Made by a program: the position numbers and the translations under genes
Shown: positions 16,114 through 24,361 of the stretch, one piece after another
Numbering within the stretch: the stretch's first letter is position 1
Layout: each line of letters begins with the position of its first letter
Source: CAWJNF01 sp963844235
Lineage (GTDB): Bacteria; Actinomycetota; Thermoleophilia; Gaiellales; Gaiellaceae
Reading direction: 5' to 3'
Length of the DNA stretch: 64,000 nt
Assembly (NCBI GenBank): GCA_963844235.1
Contig: CAWJNF010000001.1
Span: 62,001-126,000, forward strand
The notes under the pieces: generated by a model
What the model saw: the letters and a program-made list of their open reading frames with translations, nothing else
What the model was told of the DNA's origin: nothing
The model's database searches: none

Positions 16114-17736
16114 TCACGCCGATCGCTCGAGCACGATCTGTTCAGCAGCGCGGGTGGTTGCTGCGTGGCCGGTGACGGCAAGGACGAACGGCTCCCGCTC
16201 GAGCGCGTAGAGGACTACGTCAGTGCCCGCGGTGGCTGTGGCCGTGCGGGGAACGTCGTGAAGGAGAGCGATCTCACCGAAGCCCTCGCCCCTCACGCGT
16301 GTGACGACGTGGTCGCCGCGCCGCGTGACCTCGACCTCTCCGTCCGCGATCGCGTAGAAGCGGTCGCCTGCGTCTCCCTCCCGCAGGATCTCGGTTCCCG
16401 CCTCGGCACGGATCTCCACGAGGCTTCGCGCAAGGCTCTCGAGCGCCGGTGCCGGGAGGGCCGCGAAGATTGGCAGGGACCGGAGCAGCGATATCTCGAC
16501 GATCGGCGCCGTCGCGCTCGCATCGATCGAGCGCAGGGCCACGAAACGGGTCAGAACGACGAGTGGCATGAGCGCTCCGGCCGCCACGAGCGCCGCCTTG
16601 GCGCCGCCGACCCCGATCAGCACCGGAACGAGAATGGCACCGACGGCGTAGCCTGTTTGCGACAGCGCCTCATACAGCGCGAAGACGCGTGCGAGCAGTT
16701 CTGCCGGCGCGACGCGCTGGAGCAGCGTCCGGCCGGCGACGTCGAGGACGACGCTTCCACTGCCCGCCACGACGAGCAGGACGAACGCGCCGGCCACGGT
16801 CGGATAGACCCCGAGCAGGGCGACGGCGCCCCCGAAGCAGAGCGCGCCGAGCAGGAGCGGCGGGACCAGGTGACGCCGCCCGATCAGCGTCACAGCCGCG
16901 GCCGCGCCGAGTAGACCGCCCGCGCCGAGCGCCGCGTTCAGATAACCGACGCCGGACTCACCGATGTCGAGAACATCCAGCGCGAGCACCACGGCGATGA
17001 TGTCGATCGCGCCGATAGCGACGCATTGCGCGACGAGGAACAACACGAGCAGGCGGACACCGCTGTTCATCGCGACCGCACGGAATCCGGCGAGGATCTC
17101 CACGACGAATCCGCTCGTGGCCACAGGTTCGGCCGCCGGCCGCCGGCGGTCACGTCCGAGGGATCGGACGAGCAGGGTGGCTCCGAGAGCGAGACCGGCG
17201 CAAACGGCGAAGACGGCGCCGGGGCTGGCGAAAATCAGCATGACGCCTGTGAGTGCCGGGGCGACAAGCAGCGCGATGCTCTCGATCCAGCCAACGAGGA
17301 CGTTGAATCCGGTCAACTGCTCCGGCGCCCGCGCCAAGCGGGGTGTCAGCACCGCCTGGGCCGGGCGCGGCACGGTGATCGCGGTCGTCACCACGGCCGC
17401 GAGCGCGTAGCCAAGCACAGGAGCTCCGCCGCCGAGCAGTGTGGCCGCAGTCGCCGCCATAGCCACGGCCTGGGCGGCGTACCCGCCGCCGAGTACTCTC
17501 TCCGGCAGCCGCGTGTCCGCGAGCAGGCCTCCGATTGGAGCGAAGACGGCCGCAGGTGCTAGCTGGACGAGCGCAACGACGCCCGCCGCTGTCGCGCCTC
17601 CCTGCTGGTACGCGTAGACGAGCATTGCGATCCAGACCGCGAACTCGGTAAGGCTGAAGAGCGTGTAGGCGAGCGCGACCCTGCGGAGGTCGCGGTTTCG
17701 CAGGGTCGAGCGGATGACGGATCCCGCGCCGCGAAT
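16114..17736 (-). CDS. MFS transporter with C-terminal cyclic-nucleotide-binding domain; start unclear
   Basis: About twelve hydrophobic helices of the major facilitator superfamily (to about residue 410) followed by a cNMP-binding domain. That domain contains LPIFAALP, FYAIADGEVEV and the phosphate-binding cassette GEGFGEIALLHDVPRTATATA. Such fusions are annotated in actinobacteria and suggest transport gated by a cyclic nucleotide (inference). The first canonical start, ATG 17623-17625, falls inside helix 1. In-frame coding continues upstream with SVIRSTLRNRDLRRVALAYTL, the normal N-terminus, yet has no ATG, GTG or TTG. I extend to the ATT at 17734-17736 (about 540 residues); this start is a guess. 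Confidence 0.8.
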   Translation of the reverse strand: MRGAGSVIRSTLRNRDLRRVALAYTLFSLTEFAVWIAMLVYAYQQGGATAAGVVALVQLAPAAVFAPIGGLLADTRLPERVLGGGYAAQAVAMAATAATLLGGGAPVLGYALAAVVTTAITVPRPAQAVLTPRLARAPEQLTGFNVLVGWIESIALLVAPALTGVMLIFASPGAVFAVCAGLALGATLLVRSLGRDRRRPAAEPVATSGFVVEILAGFRAVAMNSGVRLLVLFLVAQCVAIGAIDIIAVVLALDVLDIGESGVGYLNAALGAGGLLGAAAAVTLIGRRHLVPPLLLGALCFGGAVALLGVYPTVAGAFVLLVVAGSGSVVLDVAGRTLLQRVAPAELLARVFALYEALSQTGYAVGAILVPVLIGVGGAKAALVAAGALMPLVVLTRFVALRSIDASATAPIVEISLLRSLPIFAALPAPALESLARSLVEIRAEAGTEILREGDAGDRFYAIADGEVEVTRRGDHVVTRVRGEGFGEIALLHDVPRTATATAGTDVVLYALEREPFVLAVTGHAATTRAAEQIVLERSA

Positions 17737-17874
17737 GGCCGATGCTATGCCGGGCGGAGAACGGGGCGCAACAGCCCTGCGGCCGGTTGGACAGCGACGG
17801 CTCGCACGCTCGGCTCTTCCGCTGCCTCGATGGCGCCTCGGCCTGGGTGCGCTCTACCCGGGAGATCGGGCGTA

Positions 17875-17947
17875 TGGCGAGGGCCGGACTTGAACCGGCG
17901 ACACCGCGGTTTTCAGCCGCGTGCTCTACCAGCTGAGCTACCTCGCC
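17875..17947 (-). tRNA. tRNA-Phe (GAA)
   Basis: The minus strand folds into a full cloverleaf of 73 bases. The acceptor stem is GGCGAGG/CCTCGCC with discriminator A, the D arm is GCTC/GAGC, the anticodon stem is CGCGG/CCGCG with loop CTGAAAA (anticodon GAA), the variable loop is GTGTC, and the T arm is GCCGG-TTCAAGT-CCGGC. CCA is not encoded. It lies between the minus-strand MFS gene and the plus-strand arginase. Confidence 0.97.
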
Positions 17948-17967
17948 GAGCCCGGTCAGTGTAGACC

Positions 17968-18897
17968 ATGGCCGTCAGCGCCTATCGTTGCCCCGTGCAG
18001 TCGCGCCACATCGCGGTGATCGGCGCCCCGCTCGATCTCGGCGCGGCGAGCCGGCGCGGCGTGGACATGGGTCCCTCCGCGATCCGGTACGCGGGCATCG
18101 GCGAGCGGATCGACGGCCTCGGCCACATGTGCGGCGACCGCGGCAACGTCGAGGCGCCCCTGCGTGAGATGGCCGACCCGGGCGACGAGCGAGCGCGCTA
18201 CCTCGGCGAGATCGTGGCCACCTGCGAGCGCGTCGCCGTTCGTGTCGCGGAGGCGGCTCGTGAGGGCCTCGTGCCGGTCGTGCTCGGCGGCGACCACTCG
18301 ATCGCGCTCGGCACGCTGGGTGGCATGGCGTCCGTGCACGGGCCGGGCGGCGTCTTGTGGCTCGACGCCCACGGCGACCTGAACACGCCGGAGACGACGC
18401 CGAGCGGCAACGTCCACGGCATGCCGCTCGCCGCCGCGCTCGGCCGGGGCGGAGAGGGGTTCGCGAGCGAGCTCTGGCCGCTCCCCTGCGTCGACCCGCG
18501 CCACGTCGCGCTCGTGGGATGCCGCAGCCTCGACGACGGCGAGCGACGGCTGATCGCGGAGCTCGGCCTGGCCGTGTTCACGATGAGCGAGATCGACCGG
18601 CGCGGGCTCCAGGCTGTCGTCCGTGACGCGCTCGACATCGTCCGGGGCGGCTCGTTCGTCCACGTGTCGCTCGACCTCGACGTCGTGGATCCCGAGGTCG
18701 CGCCGGGCGTCGGCTCACCGGTGCGTGGCGGGCTGTCCTACCGCGAGGCGCACCTCGCCATGGAGCTCGTCGCCGAGGCCGGGATTCTCGGCTCGCTCGA
18801 GATCGTCGAGGTGAACCCGATCCTCGACGCGCGCAACCGAACGGCCAGGCTCGCCGTCGAGCTGGTTGCGAGCGCCCTAGGCGCCAGGATCTTGTAG
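17968..18897 (+). CDS. rocF: Arginase (ureohydrolase family)
   Basis: Manganese enzyme that splits arginine into ornithine and urea. The 309 residues contain all metal-binding motifs: GGDHS with H110, DAHGDLN (D133, H135, D137) and SLDLDVVDP. The N-terminal IGAPLDLGAASRRGVDMGPSAIR and late EVNPILDARNRTA are arginase-like rather than agmatinase-like. Start is ATG 17968, or GTG 17995, which lies closer to the first strand. The stop TAG (18895-18897) lies inside a GTAGGGG palindromic repeat, so the last codons border repeat DNA. Confidence 0.88.
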   Translation: MAVSAYRCPVQSRHIAVIGAPLDLGAASRRGVDMGPSAIRYAGIGERIDGLGHMCGDRGNVEAPLREMADPGDERARYLGEIVATCERVAVRVAEAAREGLVPVVLGGDHSIALGTLGGMASVHGPGGVLWLDAHGDLNTPETTPSGNVHGMPLAAALGRGGEGFASELWPLPCVDPRHVALVGCRSLDDGERRLIAELGLAVFTMSEIDRRGLQAVVRDALDIVRGGSFVHVSLDLDVVDPEVAPGVGSPVRGGLSYREAHLAMELVAEAGILGSLEIVEVNPILDARNRTARLAVELVASALGARIL

Positions 18898-18941
18898 GGG
18901 CCGCATCTCATGCGGCCCTGCCGGATATATCCGGCCCCTAC
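18894..18941. repeat. GTAGGGGC palindrome family, composite copy
   Basis: Two cores between GTAGGGGC and GCCCCTAC ends: CCGCATCTCATGCGG, then CCGGATATATCCGG. The first half (18894-18918) is identical to the copy at 26732-26756, and the second half matches those at 26784 and 51424. The TAG within GTAGGGG is the arginase stop codon. Confidence 0.9.
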
Positions 18942-18970
18942 GTCGGAGAAGGGGCTTGGGGCGGGAAGCG

Positions 18971-18996
18971 GGAGGGCCGGATTTATCCGGCCCTCC
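18971..18996. repeat. GTAGGGGC-family relative with altered ends
   Basis: Palindrome with core CCGGATTTATCCGG and GGAGGG/CCCTCC ends. It lies 30 bases after the composite copy and before the rarA terminator hairpin. The ends differ from GTAGGGG but keep pairing. Confidence 0.7.
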
Positions 18997-18999
18997 ACA

Positions 19000-19027
19000 G
19001 CGAATCGCCAGTTCTATGGCGATTCGC
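19000..19027 (-). terminator. Hairpin at the 3' end of rarA
   Basis: A perfect 11-bp stem, GCGAATCGCCA (19000-19010) with TGGCGATTCGC (19017-19027), and a 6-base loop. The rarA stop codon TAG (minus, 19014-19016) lies in the loop, so the stem spans the last codons and the 3' end. No T tract follows. Function as terminator or mRNA 3' stabiliser is inferred. Confidence 0.5.
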
Positions 19028-20276
19028 CTTCCTCGCCGTTTCCCGAAGGTCGGTAGTACACCCGGCCCTGCAGCTCCTCCGGCAGGTGGTCGACCTCGAA
19101 GCCGCCCGGGTCGTCGTGAGGGTAGCGGTAGCCCTCGCCGTGCCCGAGGCGTTTCGCGCCGGGGTAATGAGGGTCGCGCAGCATCTTGGGCGGCCGGGTC
19201 GCTCCGAGCTCGCGGACGTCGCGCAGCGCCGCCCCGATCGCGGTGATCACGGCGTTCGACTTCGGGGCGCGAGCCAGGTAGATCGCGGCCTGGGCGAGAT
19301 TGAGCCGCGCCTCGGGTAGACCCACGTGCTCGAGCGCCTGGGCGGCAGCGACGGCGACGAGCAGCGCCCGTGGATCCGCGTTGCCCACGTCCTCCGAGGC
19401 GAAGATCACCATCCTCCGCGCGACGAAGCGGGGATCCTCGCCGCCTTCGAGCATGGCCGCGAGGTAGTAGAGGGCCGCGTCGGGATCGGAGCCCCGCATG
19501 GACTTGATGAAGGCCGATGTGAAGTCGTAGTGCGCGTCGCCGCCTTTGTCGTAGACAAGCGGGCGCTTCCGAGCAGCGTCCTCCACGTGGCGCTCCGCCA
19601 CCGCCTCGCCTTCGGCACGAGCCGTCTGCGCGGCGAGCTCGAGGATGTTCAGGGCTGCACGTGCGTCGCCGCCGGCCCGCTTGGCGACCAGGAGCACGAG
19701 CTCGTCGGAGAGCTCGGCGCCGACTTCCGCCCCGCCGCGTCGCACGATGGTTTCCAGGTCGTCGAGGGAGAGCGGCTCGAGCTCGTAGATCTGGCAGCGC
19801 GAGAGCAGTGCCGAGTTGACCTCGAAGTACGGGTTCTCCGTCGTCGCGCCGATGAGCGTCACGAGCGCCTCTTCCACGGCTGGAAGAAGGGCGTCCTGCT
19901 GGGCTTTGTTGAAGCGATGGATCTCGTCGAGGAAGAGGATCGTCCGCTGTCCGTTGCCGCCCAGCCGGTCGCGGGCTCGCTGTATGACCGCGCGCACGTC
20001 GGAGACGCTGGCGGATACGGCGGAGTGCTCCTCGAAGGCGGCGCCGGTCGACTGCGCGACGATACGGGCCAGCGTCGTCTTGCCGCTGCCGGGCGGGCCG
20101 TAGAAGATGGACGAGGCGACACGGTCCTCCGCGATCGCCAGCGCGAGCGCCGATCGCGGCCCAGCCGCCTTCGTCTGCCCGACGAAGTCCTCGAGGCGCG
20201 ACGGGCGCAGCCGGCTCGCGAGCGGCGCGGCCGACGCGAGGCGTGTCGAGGCGGCGTCGGAGAAGAGGTCGCTCAT
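19014..20276 (-). CDS. rarA: Replication-associated recombination protein RarA (MgsA)
   Basis: AAA+ ATPase related to clamp loaders that acts at stalled replication forks. The 420-residue protein has RPSRLEDFVGQ near the N-terminus, Walker A GPPGSGKTT, Walker B FLDEIHRFNKAQQDALLP, sensor-1 GATTENPYFEVNSALLSRC, and the C-terminal MgsA domain with KSMRGSDPDAALYYLARML-like sequence and RDPHYPGAKRLGHG. The ATG at 20274-20276 is chosen because conserved sequence begins shortly after; the frame extends upstream without homology. Divergent from the M20 peptidase with about 112 bases between them. Confidence 0.93.
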   Translation of the reverse strand: MSDLFSDAASTRLASAAPLASRLRPSRLEDFVGQTKAAGPRSALALAIAEDRVASSIFYGPPGSGKTTLARIVAQSTGAAFEEHSAVSASVSDVRAVIQRARDRLGGNGQRTILFLDEIHRFNKAQQDALLPAVEEALVTLIGATTENPYFEVNSALLSRCQIYELEPLSLDDLETIVRRGGAEVGAELSDELVLLVAKRAGGDARAALNILELAAQTARAEGEAVAERHVEDAARKRPLVYDKGGDAHYDFTSAFIKSMRGSDPDAALYYLAAMLEGGEDPRFVARRMVIFASEDVGNADPRALLVAVAAAQALEHVGLPEARLNLAQAAIYLARAPKSNAVITAIGAALRDVRELGATRPPKMLRDPHYPGAKRLGHGEGYRYPHDDPGGFEVDHLPEELQGRVYYRPSGNGEEGESP

Positions 20277-20388
20277 GTCCGAAGTATGCTTCCCTCCTCG
20301 GCTCCGGCGAGCGCCGGCAGCCTCCTCGCCGCGTTCGCGAGCCGTGACGACATCCGGGCGCCTGCCGGCCGTGGCTATCCTCCGTTTC

Positions 20389-21735
20389 GTGGCCGCGATC
20401 CGGGACGAGGTGGCGGGGCTCCTCTCGGGGCTCATCCGCCTGAACACCGTCAATCCGCCCGGTAACGAGACGATCGCGGCGGAGCACCTGCGGGCCTACC
20501 TCGAGCCGCACGGTGTCGAATGCACGCTGCTCGCGCGCGTCCCCGACCGGGCGAACCTCGTCGCGCGCCTCCCCGGCCGAGATCCGGAGGCGCCACGCCT
20601 CCTGCTGCTCTCGCACACGGACACGGTGCTCGCCGATCCGGCCGAGTGGTCGGTCGACCCGTGGTCGGGCGAGGTCCGTGACGGCTACGTGTGGGGCCGC
20701 GGCGCGCTCGACATGAAGGGCCAGGTGGCTGCGAACGCCGTCGCGATCGCAACGCTCGCCCGGGCGGGCTTCGAGCCGGAAGGCGACCTCATCTTCGCGG
20801 CTACGGCCGACGAGGAGGTCGGCGAGCACTTCGGCCTCTCGTGGCTGTGCGAGGAGCATCCGGCGTCGGTGCGCTCGACCTGGTGCATCAACGAGGGCGG
20901 CGGCGACCGGATCGACATCGCCGGCCGCGCGCTCTACCTCTGCGCCACCTCCGAGAAGGCAAGCTCGCCGTTTCGCATACGTGTGCACGGGAAGAGCGGC
21001 CATGCCTCGATGCCGAGCCTCGGCGACAACGCGCTCGTCAAGGCGGCGCCGCTGCTCGAACGCGTTGCCGGGCTGGACACGCCGCTGCGGTTTCTGCCCG
21101 AGACGAGGGCGTTCCTGACCGCCGTGATCGGCGAGGCCGAGGATCCGGCCGTCGCCATGGCGCGACTCCGAGACGCCTCGCCGGCGGCCGCGGCGATGGT
21201 GGAGCCGATGCTCCGGACGACCATCTCGCCGACCGAGATCGTCGCCTCGGGGAAGCGCAACGTGATCCCGGGTGTCTGCGAGATCGTCTGCGACTGCCGC
21301 ATCCTGCCGGGCGAGAGCCAGTCGGAAGTGGAGGCGCTCATCCACGAGAAGCTGGGTCGCGACGGCTACGAGCTCGACTGGCTCGGGGCGGCGGAGGGCG
21401 GTACTCGATCGGCCTTCGAGACGCCGCTCTGGGACGTCATCGAGCGGTTCATCGCCGAGGAGGACCCGCAGGCAACGCTCGTGCCGGTGCTGCTTCCCGG
21501 GTTCACCGACAGCCACTTCCTGCGCCGCGCGTTCGGCACGATCGCGTACGGCTTCTTCCCGATGCGGGCCATGGACGCGGATCTCGCCGCGAGGCTCGTC
21601 CATTCCGCGGACGAGCGTGCCGCTGTGGACGATCTCGAGCTCGGGACGCGGTTCCTCGTTCACGCCGCCAGAGAGCTGTGCGGTTCTGCGACTCCGGAGT
21701 GGATCGCCGGCAGCGCCGCGGGAGCGGGCTCGTGA
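20389..21735 (+). CDS. M20-family metallopeptidase/deacylase
   Basis: Dinuclear-zinc hydrolase of the ArgE/DapE/CPG2 group, 448 residues. Metal ligands and catalytic residues are visible in LLLLSHTDTV, GRGALDMKGQVAANAVA, TADEEVGEHFG and, near the C-terminus, LPGFTDSHFLRR. A lid/dimerisation domain sits in the middle. The substrate cannot be told. Start is taken as GTG 20389; GTG 20371 or ATG 20275 are alternatives, the last almost abutting the divergent rarA start. It ends in a GTGA overlap with the DUF1385 gene. Confidence 0.85.
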   Translation: MAAIRDEVAGLLSGLIRLNTVNPPGNETIAAEHLRAYLEPHGVECTLLARVPDRANLVARLPGRDPEAPRLLLLSHTDTVLADPAEWSVDPWSGEVRDGYVWGRGALDMKGQVAANAVAIATLARAGFEPEGDLIFAATADEEVGEHFGLSWLCEEHPASVRSTWCINEGGGDRIDIAGRALYLCATSEKASSPFRIRVHGKSGHASMPSLGDNALVKAAPLLERVAGLDTPLRFLPETRAFLTAVIGEAEDPAVAMARLRDASPAAAAMVEPMLRTTISPTEIVASGKRNVIPGVCEIVCDCRILPGESQSEVEALIHEKLGRDGYELDWLGAAEGGTRSAFETPLWDVIERFIAEEDPQATLVPVLLPGFTDSHFLRRAFGTIAYGFFPMRAMDADLAARLVHSADERAAVDDLELGTRFLVHAARELCGSATPEWIAGSAAGAGS

Positions 21736-22532
21736 CCGGTGAGGAAAAGATCAGGCTCGGCGGCATGGCGCTCGCGAACGGGGTGCTCGTGCACGGGCCG
21801 CACGCCTGGGCATGTGCGATCCGAACCGACGACGGCAAGGTGAAGGTAGCGTCCGCGGAGAAGACGTTCCGCTCGAGCGAGGTGCAATCGCCCCTGCTGC
21901 GGGTACCGGCTCGCGTCGGCGAGGCGCTCGCGGTACTGCCGGCGGTGCGCCGGGCGCTACCCGAGGCCGGGCTCCCCTTCAAGCAGGGGCGTGTCGTGGT
22001 GGCGATGGCAGGCAGCCTCCTGGCGGCACGGGCTGTGCGTGCGAGCGGGCTCGGCACCGTCTGGCAAGAGGTGACCTCCGCGCTCCTCGCCCTTTCCCCG
22101 GTCGCCCTGGCGCTTCGTGGCACGCAGCTCGCCGCCTACCACGGCGCCGAGCACATCTCGATCGGGAGCTACGAGCACGACGAGCCGAGACCTCGCGAGC
22201 ACGAGCGCTGCGGCTCCCACATGCTCGGCCCGCTCCTCGTGTCGACCGTCGTGGGAAACGCCGTTGCCAGTGGGCTCGCTAGCACGCCGGGCGGGAAGGC
22301 GGCCGGCCGCGTCGTCGCCGGAATCGGAGCCGTCGCCGTCTCGGGCGAGCTGCTCGGCTGGTCGCTGCGTAATCCGGAGAATCCGGTCAGCAAGGCGCTT
22401 TCGTGGCCGGGTCACACGCTCCAGCAGCGTTTTCTCACCGCCGAGCCGAGCGAGGAGCAGCTCGAGGTCGCGCAGTCGGCGCTCGACGAGTGCCTCCGCC
22501 TCGAGCGAGCGGCGCTGCAGAGCTCCGCCTAG
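21732..22532 (+). CDS. DUF1385 family membrane protein
   Basis: A 266-residue protein of DUF1385, a widespread family of unknown function. Conserved blocks are RLGGMALANGVLVHGP at the N-terminus, AAYHGAEHISIGSYE and HERCGSHMLGPLLVSTVVGN in the middle. The His/Glu/Cys pattern suggests metal binding, but no activity is established to my knowledge. There are at least two hydrophobic segments (about 170-230). The GTG start overlaps the M20 stop. Confidence 0.85.
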   Translation: MTGEEKIRLGGMALANGVLVHGPHAWACAIRTDDGKVKVASAEKTFRSSEVQSPLLRVPARVGEALAVLPAVRRALPEAGLPFKQGRVVVAMAGSLLAARAVRASGLGTVWQEVTSALLALSPVALALRGTQLAAYHGAEHISIGSYEHDEPRPREHERCGSHMLGPLLVSTVVGNAVASGLASTPGGKAAGRVVAGIGAVAVSGELLGWSLRNPENPVSKALSWPGHTLQQRFLTAEPSEEQLEVAQSALDECLRLERAALQSSA

Positions 22533-22572
22533 CTCGCGCGCGAAGCCGCCGCGGTGAGTACCCGCGGGTCGG

Positions 22573-24132
22573 ATGACATCCAACCCCTACAGCTTTGCGG
22601 GGATCTGGCCGATGGAAGGGTGGATGCTCGTCGCGAGCTTCTTCGAGTCGTTCAAGGAGGGGGTGCTCACCTGGCTCCCGCTCGTCTTCTTCGGCTTCCT
22701 CGTGTACCTCGTCTGGCGAACGCTCGCCATCATGCCGAGGGTCAAGCCGCAGACCATGGATCCTTCGTCGAAGTCGTCGGTGACCTGGGACGACGTCGCC
22801 GGCGTCGACGAGGTGCGCGAGGAGTTCCAGGAGGTCGTCGAGTTCCTGCGCGACCCGAAGCGCTTCTCGCGGCTCGGCGCGCGCGTCCCGAAGGGCATCC
22901 TGCTCTACGGCTCGCCCGGTACGGGGAAGACGCTGCTCGCCAAGGCCGTGGCGCACGAGTCGGGTGCGAGCTTCTACTCCCAGAGCGCGTCGGCGTTCGT
23001 CGAGATGTTCGCCGGGCTCGGTGCCGCGCGGATCCGCAAGCTCTTCGACACCGCGCGCCGCAACCAGCCGGCGATCGTGTTCATCGACGAGCTCGACGCT
23101 GTCGGGATGCGTCGCTCGGGCCACTCGTTCAACCGCGAGCACGACCAGACCCTCAACCAGCTTCTCGTCGAGCTCGACGGCTTCGAGGACGCGGGTCAGG
23201 TCGTCATCATCGGGGCCTCGAACCGGCTCGAGGACCTCGACCCGGCCCTGCTGCGGCCGGGCCGCTTCGATCGGCAGATCCTCGTCTCGCCGCCGGACAT
23301 GGCGGGTCGGGAAGAGATCCTGCGCGTTCACACGCGCGGCAAGCCGCTGGCTCCGGAGGCCGATCTGACCACCGTGGCGCGGCACACCGCCGGGCTCACC
23401 GGCGCCGACCTGGCGAACATCTGCAACGAGGCGGCGATCGCAGCGGGCCGCCGCGACGCGACGACAATCGCCCAGCACGACTTCGACATGGCGCTCGAGC
23501 GGGTTGTCGCGGGGCTCCAGCAGCGCCGCGTCGTGACCGAGAAGGAGAAACGGATCCTCGCGTATCACGAGGCCGGCCACGCGCTCATGTCGCACCTCGT
23601 CGGCGATCCCCAGCCGGTGCAGAAGGTCACGATCGTCTCGCGCGGTCGCGCTCTCGGCTACACGCTCAACACGCCGCAGGAGGATCGCTACCTGCACACG
23701 AAGGAGGAGCTCTTCGACCTCATCAAGGTGCTGCTCGCCGGCCGTGCGGCCGAGCAGGTCGTGTTCGGTCGGATCACGAACGGCGCCGCCAACGACCTCG
23801 AGCGGGCGACGGACATTGCTCGGGCGATGATCTTCGAGTTCGGCATGGGCGACGGCGTGACCTCGCGAACGATGCGCGCCGACAACTACGCGCTCTCGGA
23901 GGAGACGAAGCGTGTTCGCGACGACGAGCAGGGCCGGCTCACCGACTCCGCCTACGAGGAGGCGAAGCGCCTGATCGGAAAGCACCGTGCCGCTCTCGAC
24001 AGGATCTCTGCCGGGCTGCTCGAGCGCGAGACGCTTTCTCGCTCCGACCTCGAGGTGCTGCTCGACGGCGTCGAGCTCGAGTCCAACGCGGCTGAGACCG
24101 TCGGGACGCCCCGAGCGCTGACCGGCGAGTAG
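22573..24132 (+). CDS. ftsH: FtsH-family ATP-dependent zinc metalloprotease, short form
   Basis: Membrane AAA+ protease of 519 residues. There is one clear transmembrane helix (about 32-52) and no room for the usual periplasmic loop and second helix of canonical FtsH (about 640 residues). AAA domain: Walker A GSPGTGKT (113-120), Walker B VFIDELDAVG, and the second region of homology ending in DPALLRPGRFDRQI. Peptidase domain: HEAGH at 332-336, with the third zinc ligand in GAANDLERATDIA. All catalytic residues look intact. It is probably a second, specialised FtsH; a canonical copy would be expected elsewhere. Confidence 0.9.
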   Translation: MTSNPYSFAGIWPMEGWMLVASFFESFKEGVLTWLPLVFFGFLVYLVWRTLAIMPRVKPQTMDPSSKSSVTWDDVAGVDEVREEFQEVVEFLRDPKRFSRLGARVPKGILLYGSPGTGKTLLAKAVAHESGASFYSQSASAFVEMFAGLGAARIRKLFDTARRNQPAIVFIDELDAVGMRRSGHSFNREHDQTLNQLLVELDGFEDAGQVVIIGASNRLEDLDPALLRPGRFDRQILVSPPDMAGREEILRVHTRGKPLAPEADLTTVARHTAGLTGADLANICNEAAIAAGRRDATTIAQHDFDMALERVVAGLQQRRVVTEKEKRILAYHEAGHALMSHLVGDPQPVQKVTIVSRGRALGYTLNTPQEDRYLHTKEELFDLIKVLLAGRAAEQVVFGRITNGAANDLERATDIARAMIFEFGMGDGVTSRTMRADNYALSEETKRVRDDEQGRLTDSAYEEAKRLIGKHRAALDRISAGLLERETLSRSDLEVLLDGVELESNAAETVGTPRALTGE

Positions 24133-24160
24133 GCGGCCGCGAGCCACGTACGATGTCGGC

Positions 24161-24361
24161 ATGTGCCGATCCATCAAGACACTGCGTAAGCCGGGCGAGC
24201 ACGCGAGCGACGAAGAGGTACGGGCGGCGGCGCTCCAGTTCGTCCGCAAGATCAGCGGGTACAGAGTGCCCTCGCGACGGAACGAAGAGGCGTTCGAACG
24301 AGCTGTCGAGGAGATCACCCTCGCCTCTCAGCGCCTCCTCGAGAGCGTCGCGAGAGTGTGA
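24161..24361 (+). CDS. DUF2277 family protein
   Basis: A 66-residue protein that matches the DUF2277 pattern: MCRSIKTLR at the start, AALQFVRKISGYRVPSRRNEEAF in the middle and VEEITLASQRLL at the end. Function unknown; it is usually encoded as a small stand-alone protein. Its TGA overlaps the GTG of the next gene (GTGA). Confidence 0.88.
   Translation: MCRSIKTLRKPGEHASDEEVRAAALQFVRKISGYRVPSRRNEEAFERAVEEITLASQRLLESVARV

Noticed and set aside
18877..21663. 928-codon minus-strand frame spanning rarA and the M20 peptidase
   Set aside because: Shadow frame: rarA is read in a different minus frame with full AAA+ motifs, and the M20 peptidase lies on the plus strand.
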